A stretch of 64,000 nt of DNA from Lysinibacillus sp. JNUCC-52 (GTDB taxonomy: Bacteria > Bacillota > Bacilli > Bacillales_A > Planococcaceae): assembly GCF_015999545.1 (NCBI RefSeq), contig NZ_CP065546.1:3194001-3258000 (forward strand), given 5' to 3'. Positions 8,030 through 17,487 of this stretch are shown one piece after another. Under the pieces are notes generated by a model, which was not told where the DNA came from, searched no databases, and saw only the letters and a list, made by a program, of their open reading frames with translations. A program made the translations under genes and the position numbers. Positions within the stretch are counted from its first letter, which is position 1. Each line of letters begins with the position of its first letter.

Positions 8030-9190
8030 TTATTCAAAGCGTAAAGTTTTATTTGATGCTCGATAAATAAACATCAAACTAATTGAGATAATGGCGATTG
8101 CAGCAGCGATGTAGTAACCAAGATTCGATTCCACTGTAAATAACCACGTGAAAAATAGAGGACCGAGAATACGTCCTAAATTGTCCATAGAATAAGAAAG
8201 TCCTGCTGCTGTTCCGTATTGGCCACCTGATTCTTTGGAGGACAGTGACACAACGCAAGTTCTTGCAAGGGCATTTCCAGCTGTAAATACACAAAGTGCA
8301 AATCCTGCCATCAATAGATTGCCCGTTAAAGTAAATAAAAGCATACCGATTGCAGTAACGATTTGAGCTCCGATAAGCCATGACGTTTCCGAACCATTTT
8401 TAATACGACGAACAACGCCTCCTTGTATGGCAGCATCTACAAAGCCACTAAACATAAATAAATAGCCAATTTGCAATGGTGTGATCTGAATACGATCAAT
8501 TTGGAAAAGCTGGAATGTTGCTTCTACTCCTGCGAGCATAAAAGTTACTAAAAATGAAAACATAAATAAATAACGAACACGGTATTGCAGCATTTTGCCA
8601 ACACCTTTTGGTACAATTGCTCGTTTTGTTACATCTTTTCGTTTTTCTGGTTCTTTTAAGACGAAAATTGCATAAATAAATAATAGCGCAATTAAAACTG
8701 CTGATGCGATGAATGGTAATTGCAAGCTATAATGACCTAGCATGCCGCCAATTGCAGGACCAAAGATAAAACCTAGACCGATGGACATGCCCATGAAACC
8801 CATGTATTTATTACGATCTTCCTCGCTCGACATGTCACCGATAAATCCTGTTACCGCTGTATAGAGTGCACCTGAGAATAAGCCACCAACTATTCGTGAT
8901 ACGTATAACATCGTTAAATTATCAATAAAAATTGAAAAAATGATAAAGCTGAGACTGAATCCAACCAATCCCGTCAAAATAAGTTGCTTACGTCCGACTT
9001 TATCGGATAGCTTTCCCCAAAGTGGTGCAGTAAAAAAACTTGCAAGTGAATACACTGTCAGTAAACCGCCTACATGAATGTTTTGCCAGTCGTGTTGCAC
9101 GATGACTTCAGGTAAGACTGGAATAATAATTCCGAAGCCTAAGTAGACGAGAAATTGTACTGACATTAAGAGTAAAATTGGTTTTATCAT
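8030..9190 (-). CDS. MFS transporter, drug:H+ antiporter type (12 TM)
   Basis: A 386-residue, twelve-helix major facilitator. Motif A of the superfamily is visible between helices 2 and 3 (GKLSDKVGRKQLI, about residue 60), followed by GLFSGALYTAVTGFIGDMSSEEDRNKYMGFMG. The second half repeats the fold (FVDAAIQGGVVRRIKNGSE). The arrangement resembles TetA/Bmr-type exporters; the substrate is not deducible. The start has AGGAAATTAA before the ATG. It stands alone between the YwqG-like gene and a long gap. Confidence 0.88.
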   Translation of the reverse strand: MIKPILLLMSVQFLVYLGFGIIIPVLPEVIVQHDWQNIHVGGLLTVYSLASFFTAPLWGKLSDKVGRKQLILTGLVGFSLSFIIFSIFIDNLTMLYVSRIVGGLFSGALYTAVTGFIGDMSSEEDRNKYMGFMGMSIGLGFIFGPAIGGMLGHYSLQLPFIASAVLIALLFIYAIFVLKEPEKRKDVTKRAIVPKGVGKMLQYRVRYLFMFSFLVTFMLAGVEATFQLFQIDRIQITPLQIGYLFMFSGFVDAAIQGGVVRRIKNGSETSWLIGAQIVTAIGMLLFTLTGNLLMAGFALCVFTAGNALARTCVVSLSSKESGGQYGTAAGLSYSMDNLGRILGPLFFTWLFTVESNLGYYIAAAIAIISISLMFIYRASNKTLRFE

Positions 9191-9665
9191 TTAATTTCCT
9201 GCTTTCTTACAATATTTCAGTATGTATATTCTACCTCTCTTGTTCTTGCTAATACAAGGAAACGGAGGAAAAGCATTATTGTTAGCTAATGTAAAAAAGT
9301 TTTTTTAGTCTTTTTTATTTCGCTTAGCGGTTATTCCACAATAAATATTCCTTCTTCTATACCCTCCTTTGGTAGAGGTTTTAACTGGTCCCAACTATCC
9401 ATATTGAATGAAAAAAATAATGAGGAAATATGAATAGAACCTATGAGATGTGCAAAGAATATAGTTAAATCAAATCAGTTTTTTTTGCCGTACAAAATGG
9501 TCATTAAACATAATTTACATTGTAACAAAATTGAAAAATATTAAAGACGAGTTAAATGGTATGATAGATATAAATAGACTTGTCTGACATCTATAACATA
9601 GAATATTGAAACTTTTTTGGAAATAAAACGTTATATAAAATCGAGGAAAGATTGAGGTGGAATGT
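9191..9665. other. Intergenic region, no clear feature
   Basis: Between the divergent MFS gene and a small open frame lie 475 AT-rich bases with several T runs. I see no gene, repeat or strong promoter. One minus-strand frame across 9515-9769 lacks a ribosome binding site and overlaps the small plus-strand gene antisense. Confidence 0.4.
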
Positions 9666-9803
9666 ATGACGAAGGAAGTAGATTTGAAAAAGATTGTTTC
9701 GAATTTATCGAAGTTGGGTGTGACTGCCACTGTAACGAAGTCTCGACTTGAACTTTTAAAAGTGCTCACACCACCAACGCAAACTCCGCAAGTTCAAGCT
9801 TAA
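9666..9803 (+). CDS. Small conserved-looking protein of unknown function (45 residues)
   Basis: ATG 9666 is preceded by GAGGTGG at good spacing. The product begins MTKEVDLKKIVSNLSKLG and ends in PPTQTPQVQA: a short amphipathic helix, a possible second strand or helix (ATVTKSRLELLKVL) and a Pro/Gln-rich tail. It is below the usual annotation size. A bidirectional terminator follows 11 bases after its stop, which supports a real transcript. I do not recognise the family. Confidence 0.6.
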   Translation: MTKEVDLKKIVSNLSKLGVTATVTKSRLELLKVLTPPTQTPQVQA

Positions 9804-9813
9804 CTCGTTTTAC

Positions 9814-9863
9814 AAAAAAAGAATGGATCGTCTTTTAAAATGAAGACAATCCATTCTTTTTTA
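9814..9863. terminator. Bidirectional terminator between the small gene and rodA
   Basis: The arms AAAAAGAATGGAT and ATCCATTCTTTTT are extended internally by GTCTT/AAGAC. A and T runs lie on both sides, so it can serve both convergent transcripts. Confidence 0.9.
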
Positions 9864-9872
9864 TTTCAGTTT

Positions 9873-11060
9873 TTAATCATCTTCATCGTGCGTTGTAAAC
9901 ATGTAAGTACGATAATGGAAACGCATGCTAAAGACCAGTCCAATGGCGAGCGCATTGCCCATTAGTGAACTTCCTCCATAGCTAATGAATGGAAGTGGAA
10001 TACCTGTAATTGGTAATAATTGAATTGTCATGCCTATATTTTCGAATACGTGGAAGGTAATCATTGCAATAATTCCTGCACATACATAAGTTGAAAAAGG
10101 ATCTTTTAACAAAAGAGTCGTTTTTGTTAAATGATAGATTAACAAAAAGAAAATACAGATTACGATACTTGCACCAATAAATCCCCATTCCTCACCAATG
10201 ACGGTAAATATGAAGTCCGTATGATTTTCTGCTACGTATACTTCGCGACCACGGAAACCTTTACCGAAAATTTCGCCAGAACCTATGGCGTTTAAGGAAG
10301 TGATTAAATGGTAGCCATCACTAGAAGAATATGAATAAGGATCTAGCCAAGAATAAATTCTGGCAAACTGGTAAGCTTTAAAGCCAAATGTTTTTTCTAA
10401 AAAGTCCTGCATGTAAAGCGCCATCCAAAGGAGACTTCCCCCGATAACTGCGCCCCCTAAAAAAGTAGGTAATATAATCTTCCAAGAAATACCTGCTACA
10501 ATGACAAGTGCTGCGGTAATTGCAAAGAAAACGAGTGCAGATCCAAGGTCAGGCTGTTTCATAATAATACCAAGTGGTATAATCAACGTTATACCGATTT
10601 TGCCTAGTAAAATGAAGTCTGATTTTATAGATCTTAAAGAATAAACTTCATGGTGCTTACTAATAAGTCGCGCAAGTGCTAAAATATAAAAAGTTTTCAT
10701 AAATTCGGAGGGCTGGATATTGCCGAGCGGTGTATGGAACCAGCTTTTTGCTCCATTTACAGGCTCACCAATCTGACCTTTTCCTTCCGGCATGAAAATA
10801 AGTAAAACTAAAAGGGCGATCCCTGCTCCATACATATACCAAGCCATTTTTTTATATTGATCGGGTTCGAAAAACATAATGACACCGATAATAACTGCAC
10901 CAATTACATACCACTGTAACTGCTTTGGTACGTAGTTAATGCCGTATTGTCCAGAAGTTTGCGCAGATGCAATAGCTAACAAACTAATGACAAGGAAAGT
11001 GAAAAGTATAAAAGCGAGCGTCCAGTCAAAACGGTTCACGAAATTTCGTTTATTTTCCAT
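9873..11060 (-). CDS. rodA: Rod shape-determining protein RodA (SEDS peptidoglycan glycosyltransferase)
   Basis: A polytopic SEDS-family enzyme that polymerises lipid II during lateral wall growth with a class B PBP. About ten membrane segments are visible. Family marks include GAKSWF...GNIQPSEFMK in the first half, KQPDLGSALVFF, and the C-terminal GMTIQLLPITGIPLPFISYGGSSLMGN. RodA fits better than FtsW or SpoVE: there is no long cytoplasmic tail, and the GNIQPSE and GIPLPFISYGGSS strings are RodA-like. I start at ATG 11060, because the in-frame GTG at 11069 overlaps the TAGGTGG ribosome binding site. It is monocistronic. Confidence 0.93.
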   Translation of the reverse strand: MENKRNFVNRFDWTLAFILFTFLVISLLAIASAQTSGQYGINYVPKQLQWYVIGAVIIGVIMFFEPDQYKKMAWYMYGAGIALLVLLIFMPEGKGQIGEPVNGAKSWFHTPLGNIQPSEFMKTFYILALARLISKHHEVYSLRSIKSDFILLGKIGITLIIPLGIIMKQPDLGSALVFFAITAALVIVAGISWKIILPTFLGGAVIGGSLLWMALYMQDFLEKTFGFKAYQFARIYSWLDPYSYSSSDGYHLITSLNAIGSGEIFGKGFRGREVYVAENHTDFIFTVIGEEWGFIGASIVICIFFLLIYHLTKTTLLLKDPFSTYVCAGIIAMITFHVFENIGMTIQLLPITGIPLPFISYGGSSLMGNALAIGLVFSMRFHYRTYMFTTHDEDD

Positions 11061-11238
11061 AAAAGCCACCTAAAATAAAATAGTTTAAAGAGATGCGTAC
11101 ATACGCATGTTGAACATTAACATTATAACGCAAAAAACAATTTTACGCCTGAGTATATTGTTCTGACGACAAATAGCATAAAATGTTTCAAAAAATGATG
11201 ATTAGTTTTATAATGAAGTGAAGAATGGGGTGATGGTT

Positions 11239-11985
11239 GTGGCTAAGAAATTAAAGTCAGCTGAAGATTTTATGTATCATATATATGTTCATATGAACGA
11301 TGTCGATAAATTTGTTATTTTTAGCGGGCTTAAGCTTTCGCAATTTGTGGCTGCTTTAGATCCACTGCATCACTTACTTTTACTTAAGCATTCCTATGAA
11401 GATGGATCATTTAATATGCATACACAGTTTGATTATGTACCAGACGAGGAGGTTCCTCGTTTTGTAAAAAAGGCTACAGAGTCAAAGGAATTGTGTTGGA
11501 TAGACTTTATGGATGAAAAGAGGCTAGATCAGCTGACTGCAATGGAGCAAGGAGAACTGCTTTACATTAGCCATAAAAAAGAACCGATTACATCGCCATT
11601 TTTTAATAAACTGCAAAATCGGTTTGTGTATTGTTCTTCGGATGTAGAAAAAATGACAAAGATTTATTTTCGCCATTTAAGTGATTCGGATTTACTTGTT
11701 GCAAATGTCATTAACTCGTTAATTCGTGAGAAAGAACGAAGCACGGGTTTTTGGAGACGGAAAGTAAAATCAAGTATTCCTTGTCTTACACCAGAATTTT
11801 TGAGAGCTTATCGTTCTTTTGCTAAGGATGGTGCATTGTTATCACTATATCGCATCGAGAAGCCGAAAGCTGCATATGGTATAGAAATTCGTAATTTATC
11901 AGATTATAACTTCCCAGATGAAGTCTGGGATGATTTAAATACAATTTTGAAAAACGAACACGATGAATTGATTCAAATTATTTAG
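11239..11985 (+). CDS. Conserved hypothetical protein
   Basis: I do not recognise this 248-residue soluble protein. It has no signal or membrane helix and is charged throughout, with a basic patch (REKERSTGFWRRKVKSS) near residue 170 and an acidic C-terminus (DDLNTILKNEHDELIQII). The start is uncertain: GTG 11239 has GGGGTGAT at ideal spacing, while ATG 11233 and GTG 11218 are also in frame. It is transcribed toward ddl but closed by its own terminator, so an operon with ddl is unlikely. Confidence 0.7.
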   Translation: MAKKLKSAEDFMYHIYVHMNDVDKFVIFSGLKLSQFVAALDPLHHLLLLKHSYEDGSFNMHTQFDYVPDEEVPRFVKKATESKELCWIDFMDEKRLDQLTAMEQGELLYISHKKEPITSPFFNKLQNRFVYCSSDVEKMTKIYFRHLSDSDLLVANVINSLIREKERSTGFWRRKVKSSIPCLTPEFLRAYRSFAKDGALLSLYRIEKPKAAYGIEIRNLSDYNFPDEVWDDLNTILKNEHDELIQII

Positions 11986-12087
11986 CGCTATTTAGCAGGT
12001 ATTTCACCAGCCAAATATCAAGGGAACCGAAGCAAGTGATAGTCTGTCATTTACTTAGGTGATAACTTTTGAATGAATAAGGCACTC

Positions 12088-12121
12088 AAATCTCACCGTA
12101 ATTTTGACGGTGAGATTTTTA
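12088..12121 (+). terminator. Terminator between the hypothetical gene and ddl
   Basis: The arms AAATCTCACCGT and ACGGTGAGATTT with a seven-base loop are followed by T residues. It ends the upstream transcript about 66 bases before the ddl start. Confidence 0.9.
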
Positions 12122-12186
12122 TGTCATTTGTCAAGACGTTTCGTGATAAACTAATAATACTCAAGAAGTATGTGGAGGGCACAAAA

Positions 12187-13266
12187 ATGAAAAAAAGAAT
12201 CGGTTTATTATACGGCGGAAAATCAGCGGAGCATGAAGTGTCATTGTCGACAGCGTGTGCGGTCACTGGAGCTTTGAATTTCGAGGAGTATGAGATATAT
12301 CCGATTTACATTACACAAAGTGGGGAATGGCGACGCGGGGAGCGTTTAGAAAAACCTGCAAGCTCGATTGAAGAATTGCAATTTGGTGATGATGCCATTG
12401 TTTTAGAAAATAATATTACAGCATTTTTAATCGATCAAAATGGCGCAGCAGTACAATTTGATGTTATTTTCCCTTTACTGCACGGCACAAATGGGGAAGA
12501 TGGAACCGTACAGGGCTTACTTGAAGTATTAAATCTTCCGTATGTCGGAAATGGTGTATTGGCGTCATCAGCAGGTATGGATAAAGTGATTATGAAGCAA
12601 TTGTTTGAAATTGCGGGTTTACCACAAGTGCCATATACGTACTTCATTCGCAGTGAATGGACTAATGAGCAAGAGACTATTTTAACGCGCTGTGAAGAAA
12701 CATTGGCTTGGCCGATGTTTGTAAAGCCTGCCAATTTAGGATCAAGTGTTGGCATAAGTAAGGCTTCAAATCGTCAAGAGCTTATGAAAGCGATTGAGGT
12801 GGCTTTGCAATTTGACCGTAAAATTGTAGTGGAGCAAGGAATTGTAGCACGTGAAATTGAACTAGCTGTACTGGGCAATGATTATCCAGAAGTTTCAGTG
12901 CCAGGTGAGATTAAACCTATGACTGAATTTTATGATTACGACTCGAAATATAAGGATGGCTCAACGGCGCTTATTATTCCTGCAGAGCTACCTACAGATG
13001 TTGTAACAAGCTTAAAAGAACATGCAAAAAGCGCGTTTAAAATTTTAGATGGAAGCGGTTTAGTACGTGCAGACTTCTTTGTTACGGCAGATCATGACAT
13101 ATATATTAACGAAGTAAATACGATGCCAGGTTTTACGCCTGTAAGTATGTATCCGCTTCTTTGGCAACATACAAATGTAAGCTATCCAGAGCTTATTAAT
13201 CGACTGATTGCGCTAGCACTTGAGCGTTATGAGGAAAAACAACAGCTTCAATATAAAAAAGACTGA
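12187..13266 (+). CDS. ddl: D-alanine--D-alanine ligase
   Basis: An ATP-grasp enzyme that joins two D-alanines for the peptidoglycan stem. The protein has 359 residues from ATG 12187 (GGAGGGCACAAAA upstream), the normal Ddl length. An upstream in-frame extension would run through the preceding terminator and is rejected. Key marks: LLYGGKSAEHEVSLSTA at the N-terminus, PLLHGTNGEDGTVQG, FVKPANLGSSVGISKA, the EINEVNT-like metal site (YINEVNTMPGFTP) and a C-terminal YPELINRLIALALER. It runs directly into murF with an 11-base gap, so the two consecutive steps of UDP-MurNAc-pentapeptide synthesis are co-transcribed. D-alanine for it would come from alr at 22.9 kb. Confidence 0.97.
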   Translation: MKKRIGLLYGGKSAEHEVSLSTACAVTGALNFEEYEIYPIYITQSGEWRRGERLEKPASSIEELQFGDDAIVLENNITAFLIDQNGAAVQFDVIFPLLHGTNGEDGTVQGLLEVLNLPYVGNGVLASSAGMDKVIMKQLFEIAGLPQVPYTYFIRSEWTNEQETILTRCEETLAWPMFVKPANLGSSVGISKASNRQELMKAIEVALQFDRKIVVEQGIVAREIELAVLGNDYPEVSVPGEIKPMTEFYDYDSKYKDGSTALIIPAELPTDVVTSLKEHAKSAFKILDGSGLVRADFFVTADHDIYINEVNTMPGFTPVSMYPLLWQHTNVSYPELINRLIALALERYEEKQQLQYKKD

Positions 13267-13277
13267 GTGGGATTATT

Positions 13278-14645
13278 GTGAAAAAGACATTAAAACAATT
13301 AGCAGCATGGTTGAATGTTGAGGAGCCAGCTTTTGGAGAGACGGTAGTAACTGGTATATCTATTGATACAAGAACAATCAATCAAGGAGATTTATTTGTA
13401 CCATTTCGTGGAGAAATGGCAAATGGTCATAAGTTTGTACAACAAGCTTTTGAAAAAGGAGCTGGTGCTTCGCTTTGGCAAAAAGATGAACCGAATCCAC
13501 CAAAGGGTGTTCCGTTATTATTTGTCGATGACCCAGAGCTGGCATTACAGCAAATGGCACGTGCTTATCGTGACGAGCATAAGGCAACTTTTATTGGCAT
13601 TACAGGCTCGAATGGTAAAACGTCAACAAAGGATATTTTAGCAGGTACGCTTGCTCCGTTTTTTAAAGTGCAAAAAACGATTGGCAATTTTAATAACCAA
13701 CTAGGTTTACCGATTACGATTTTACAGCTTGATGAGGATACAGACGTTGCAGTACTTGAGATGGGCATGAGTGGCTTTGGTGAGATTGAATTTTTAACAA
13801 AATTAGCTCGACCTCATATAACGGTAATTACAAATATTGGCGAGGCGCATATGCAGGATTTAGGCTCTCGTGCGGGCATTGCTAAAGCGAAGTTTGAAAT
13901 TATTCAAGGCATGCAGAAAAATGGTGTCCTTTTTTATGATGGTGACGAACCATTGCTAAAAGAACTTGTTGCAAAAGAGCAAAATTTAAATGCGAAGGCA
14001 TTTGGTTTAGAACGAGGCGATTTGTTATATGCTGACAATATTGAGGCAACAGCCAATGGAAGTAGCTTTACAACGCACGGCGCGATTGAAGGGGATTTCT
14101 TTATCTCAGTTCTTGGTAAGCACCAGGTGAAAAACACATTGATTGCAATGCTTATCGCCCAAAAGCTAGGGTTAAATGATGAACAAATTCGCGAATCGTT
14201 AAAAGGTGTCACATTAACAGATATGCGCATGCAACAAGTATATGGAAATCAAGGTGCATTATTTATTAATGATGCCTACAATGCTGCACCTACATCTGTA
14301 AAGGCTGCTATTCAGTTTATTGCAACAACGACGATTCGTCCTGAAAAGTGGCTTGTCTTAGGGGATATGCTCGAGCTTGGAGCGAATGAACAAAGCTTCC
14401 ATGAAGACTTATCACTAGCTATTCATGAAGGTGAGATTGACTACGTTTGTTTATATGGTCCACGTATGGCCTATTTATATGAAGTGTTAAAAGAACGTTT
14501 TGATGCTGATCATTTACTATATGAGCAAGATGATTTTGCACCAATTATTGCAAAGCTTCAACAGGCTACGGAGCAGTCCATCGTTTTATTAAAGGGCTCA
14601 CGTGGCATGAAGCTAGAAACGATTTTACAAGCATTTACTTCATAA
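13278..14645 (+). CDS. murF: UDP-N-acetylmuramoyl-tripeptide--D-alanyl-D-alanine ligase
   Basis: Adds the D-Ala-D-Ala dipeptide to the UDP-MurNAc tripeptide in the cytoplasm. The 455 residues follow the Mur ligase plan: an N-terminal UDP-binding domain (ISIDTRTINQGDLFVPFRGE), a P-loop GITGSNGKTSTKD near residue 110, GNFNNQLGLPITIL, EMGMSGFGEIEFL, and a C-terminal domain with INDAYNAAPTSVKAA and VLGDMLELG. The start is GTG 13278 with GAGTGGG upstream. It is second in the ddl-murF operon, and a strong terminator follows. Confidence 0.97.
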   Translation: MKKTLKQLAAWLNVEEPAFGETVVTGISIDTRTINQGDLFVPFRGEMANGHKFVQQAFEKGAGASLWQKDEPNPPKGVPLLFVDDPELALQQMARAYRDEHKATFIGITGSNGKTSTKDILAGTLAPFFKVQKTIGNFNNQLGLPITILQLDEDTDVAVLEMGMSGFGEIEFLTKLARPHITVITNIGEAHMQDLGSRAGIAKAKFEIIQGMQKNGVLFYDGDEPLLKELVAKEQNLNAKAFGLERGDLLYADNIEATANGSSFTTHGAIEGDFFISVLGKHQVKNTLIAMLIAQKLGLNDEQIRESLKGVTLTDMRMQQVYGNQGALFINDAYNAAPTSVKAAIQFIATTTIRPEKWLVLGDMLELGANEQSFHEDLSLAIHEGEIDYVCLYGPRMAYLYEVLKERFDADHLLYEQDDFAPIIAKLQQATEQSIVLLKGSRGMKLETILQAFTS

Positions 14646-14672
14646 TTTATTATAATGAATAGTTACCGACAG

Positions 14673-14727
14673 GGTAAAAATCCGCTTTTGCTGTAATAGA
14701 CATCATATGCGGGTTTTTACCTTTTTT
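14673..14727 (+). terminator. Terminator after murF
   Basis: The arms GGTAAAAATCCGC and GCGGGTTTTTACC are separated by about 23 bases and followed by six T residues. Confidence 0.85.
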
Positions 14728-14790
14728 GAAAAAATCATAATGGCGGGCTATATTGCTCGTAAAACGTCCACTTTTTTAGAGGTGAGAGTA

Positions 14791-15483
14791 ATGGCAATAG
14801 GTGTATTATGTTTACATGGATTTTCAGGTGGGGCTTATGAAGTAGAGCCTTTTACCGCTTATTTACGTGCTAATACAAATTGGTTAATCGAAGCACCTAC
14901 TTTATCAGGACATGGGGAAGAACTGAATATGAAAGGTTTTACAGCACAGCATTGGTTAATGGATGCCGAGTTGGCTTTTCGAGCGCTTTCAAAAAAAGTC
15001 GAGGAAATTATTGTTGTTGGTTTTTCAATGGGCGGAATTATTGCGCTCTACTTAGCAAAGCGATATAAAGTGAAGAAGCTCGTACTGCTCAGTGCGGCAG
15101 CTAAATATGTAAGCCCTAAGCAACTCGTAAAGGATTTTAAAATGCTGGCGACTGAGGCGTATCATCGAAACCTTTCTAATAATGAGCTGTATTTGAGATA
15201 TCGACATAAGTTTAATAATGTGCCATTATCAGCAACAATCGAATTTATGAAACTTGTTCAAAAGGTGGCGCCATATTATCAAGATATTAAAGTGCCTGTT
15301 TATATTATTCAGGGGAAATTAGATGGGATTGTACCATATCATACCGCCCAATTTTTATTCGATCAATTAGCCTCCATGAATAAAAAGTTGTATTTTTCTG
15401 ATAATGGAAAACATCATATTTGTTATTGTGAAGATTGTTTTGACTGGTTTACGAAGGTTTTAGCGTTTTTAAAAGAGCGATAA
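14791..15483 (+). CDS. Alpha/beta hydrolase, carboxylesterase (Est30-like)
   Basis: A 230-residue soluble hydrolase from ATG 14791 (AGAGGTGAGAGTA upstream). The oxyanion region LCLHGFSGGAYEVEP, the nucleophile elbow GFSMGGI (Ser about residue 86) and a late acid/His pair (GKLDGIVPYHTA, then NGKHHICYCEDC) match thermostable carboxylesterases such as Geobacillus Est30. These cleave short-chain esters. An in-frame N-terminal extension to 14707 would run through the murF terminator and is rejected. In B. subtilis this position between murF and cshA is occupied by a related gene, consistent with the backbone. Confidence 0.88.
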   Translation: MAIGVLCLHGFSGGAYEVEPFTAYLRANTNWLIEAPTLSGHGEELNMKGFTAQHWLMDAELAFRALSKKVEEIIVVGFSMGGIIALYLAKRYKVKKLVLLSAAAKYVSPKQLVKDFKMLATEAYHRNLSNNELYLRYRHKFNNVPLSATIEFMKLVQKVAPYYQDIKVPVYIIQGKLDGIVPYHTAQFLFDQLASMNKKLYFSDNGKHHICYCEDCFDWFTKVLAFLKER

Positions 15484-15831
15484 AGTAGTCAGATTATTAC
15501 GACTCATGCGTTATCGTTGCATACGGTTCATTACCATGATAGACTAGTGTAAGCAATGGATACATTTTGTGCGAAGACTCTTCATAATTTGGTTGAAGAG
15601 TACTTTTTTTTGAACATAACGGTTTTATTCTAAGTGAATAATTACGCAGAATCAAACCGCTCGGTAAAGACCGGGCTTTCCTTTTCATATAAGAGAGCTC
15701 TACATGGAACTTTGTAGAGAAAATTTTTAAGTAACGGAAACGTTCCACAACACAGGCTCGAATTTGCCGACAACTTCATCTGAAAATGTAACCATTTGTC
15801 AACTTAAAAGGAAAAAAGGAGATTGAGAAGT
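15484..15831 (+). promoter_or_regulatory. Long leader region upstream of cshA
   Basis: Between the esterase stop and the cshA start lie 348 bases with no supportable gene. A hairpin TCTACA...TGTAGA sits near 15700-15720. The ribosome binding site AAGGAG lies ten bases before the TTG start. Long structured leaders are common before DEAD-box helicase genes and can be cold-responsive; that role here is inference. A minus-strand frame at 15497-15748 has no ribosome binding site. Confidence 0.35.
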
Positions 15832-17376
15832 TTGACAAATTTTTCAGAATTAAATATTAGCGAATCTACATTACGTTCAGTAAAACGTATGGGATTCGAA
15901 GAAGCAACACCAATCCAAGAGGGAACTATTCGTTTTGCCATTGAAGGTCGCGATGTATTAGGTCAAGCGCAAACTGGTACAGGTAAAACTGCCGCTTTTG
16001 GTATTCCACTTATCGAGAAAATCGATCCTAAAAACCCTAATATCCAAGCATTAGTAATTGCTCCAACTCGTGAATTAGCGATTCAAGTTTCAGAAGAACT
16101 ATATAAAATCGGTTACGACAAGCGTGTGAAATTATTATCAGTTTACGGTGGTCAAGAAATCGGCCGTCAAATTCGTGCACTGAAAAATAAACCACAAATT
16201 ATTGTTGGGACACCAGGTCGTATTTTAGACCATATTAATCGTCGTACTTTAAAACTAGAAGATGTTCAAACACTTGTATTGGACGAAGCAGATGAAATGT
16301 TAAACATGGGCTTCATCGAAGACATTAACTCAATTTTAGAAAACGTACCTGCTGAGCGTCAAACATTATTATTCTCAGCTACAATGCCACCAGCAATCCG
16401 TAAAATTGCTGAAACATTTATGCGTGAACCTGAAATTGTAAAAATTAAAGCAAAAGAATTAACAGTGGATAACATTGAACAATTTTTTGTAAAAGCTGCT
16501 GAACGTGAAAAATTCGATGTTTTATCTCGTCTATTGAATGTTCACCAACCAGAATTAGCAATTATCTTTGGACGTACAAAACGTCGCGTAGATGAGTTAG
16601 CACAAGCTTTATCAATCCGCGGATACCTTGCAGAAGGAATTCACGGTGATTTAAGCCAAGCAAAACGTATTTCAGTATTACGTCAATTTAAAGAAAATAA
16701 AATTGATATCCTAGTTGCAACAGATGTTGCCGCTCGTGGTCTTGATATTTCAGGCGTTACACATGTATATAACTTTGATATTCCTCAAGACCCTGAGTCT
16801 TACGTTCACCGTATCGGTCGTACTGGCCGTGCAGGAAAATCAGGTCTTGCAGTAACGTTTGTAACACCTCGTGAAATGGGTTATTTACGTATCGTTGAAG
16901 AAACAACGAAAAAACGTATGACACCACTTCGTCCACCAACAAATGACGAAGCTTTAGTAGGTCAACAACGTTTAGCTATTGAGACGCTTGAAGGTATTAT
17001 TTCAACTAATAACTTAGGTGATTATCGTACATTAGCTACAGAAGTTCTTGAAAACCATGATGCAATTGATGTAGTAGCTGCTGCATTACGTTCATTAACA
17101 AAAGAGCCAGATGATTCGCCTGTTACAATTACAGAAGAACGTCCATTACCAATGCGCCGTGAGCGTTCTGGTGGCGGCGGCGGTCGCGGTGGTGATCGTA
17201 ACGGTCGTAACAGAAACGGTGGCGGTCGTAGCTATGGCGGTAACCGTCGTGAAGGTAGTGGTGGCGGAGATCGTCGCAACAGTGGAGGCCGTCGTGAAGG
17301 TGGTCGTCGCGAAGGCGGAGCTCGCCGTGAAGGTGGACAAGGTCGTTCACGTGCACCACGTCGTCATGAAGACTAA
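15832..17376 (+). CDS. cshA: DEAD-box ATP-dependent RNA helicase CshA
   Basis: Unwinds RNA in the degradosome and in ribosome assembly, notably in the cold. The motifs are in order: Q-motif (GFEEATPIQ), [47 protein letters not shown] and [10 protein letters not shown], followed by a 200-residue C-terminal region. The last 70 residues are a Gly/Arg-rich RGG tail ([13 protein letters not shown] and repeats), an RNA-binding tail typical of CshA. I choose TTG 15832 because AAGGAG lies ten bases upstream; TTG 15823 is one base from that site. Synteny with ydbS-ydbT downstream supports the name. Confidence 0.96.
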   Translation: MTNFSELNISESTLRSVKRMGFEEATPIQEGTIRFAIEGRDVLGQAQTGTGKTAAFGIPLIEKIDPKNPNIQALVIAPTRELAIQVSEELYKIGYDKRVKLLSVYGGQEIGRQIRALKNKPQIIVGTPGRILDHINRRTLKLEDVQTLVLDEADEMLNMGFIEDINSILENVPAERQTLLFSATMPPAIRKIAETFMREPEIVKIKAKELTVDNIEQFFVKAAEREKFDVLSRLLNVHQPELAIIFGRTKRRVDELAQALSIRGYLAEGIHGDLSQAKRISVLRQFKENKIDILVATDVAARGLDISGVTHVYNFDIPQDPESYVHRIGRTGRAGKSGLAVTFVTPREMGYLRIVEETTKKRMTPLRPPTNDEALVGQQRLAIETLEGIISTNNLGDYRTLATEVLENHDAIDVVAAALRSLTKEPDDSPVTITEERPLPMRRERSGGGGGRGGDRNGRNRNGGGRSYGGNRREGSGGGDRRNSGGRREGGRREGGARREGGQGRSRAPRRHED

Positions 17377-17386
17377 TTAATTTTTG

Positions 17387-17420
17387 AACCTTACAGTCAA
17401 ATTGGCTGTAAGGTTTTTTT
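17387..17420 (+). terminator. Terminator after cshA
   Basis: The perfect ten-base arms AACCTTACAG and CTGTAAGGTT with a nine-base loop are followed by at least five further T residues. Confidence 0.93.
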
Positions 17421-17487
17421 GTATTTATAATGAAACAAATTAGTGTTAGTGTACGTATACATAGGTAATTAAAAGAGGGGGAACAAC

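Noticed and set aside
15497..15748. An 83-residue minus-strand frame in the cshA leader
   Set aside because: No ribosome binding site and antisense to the leader of a strongly expressed gene.
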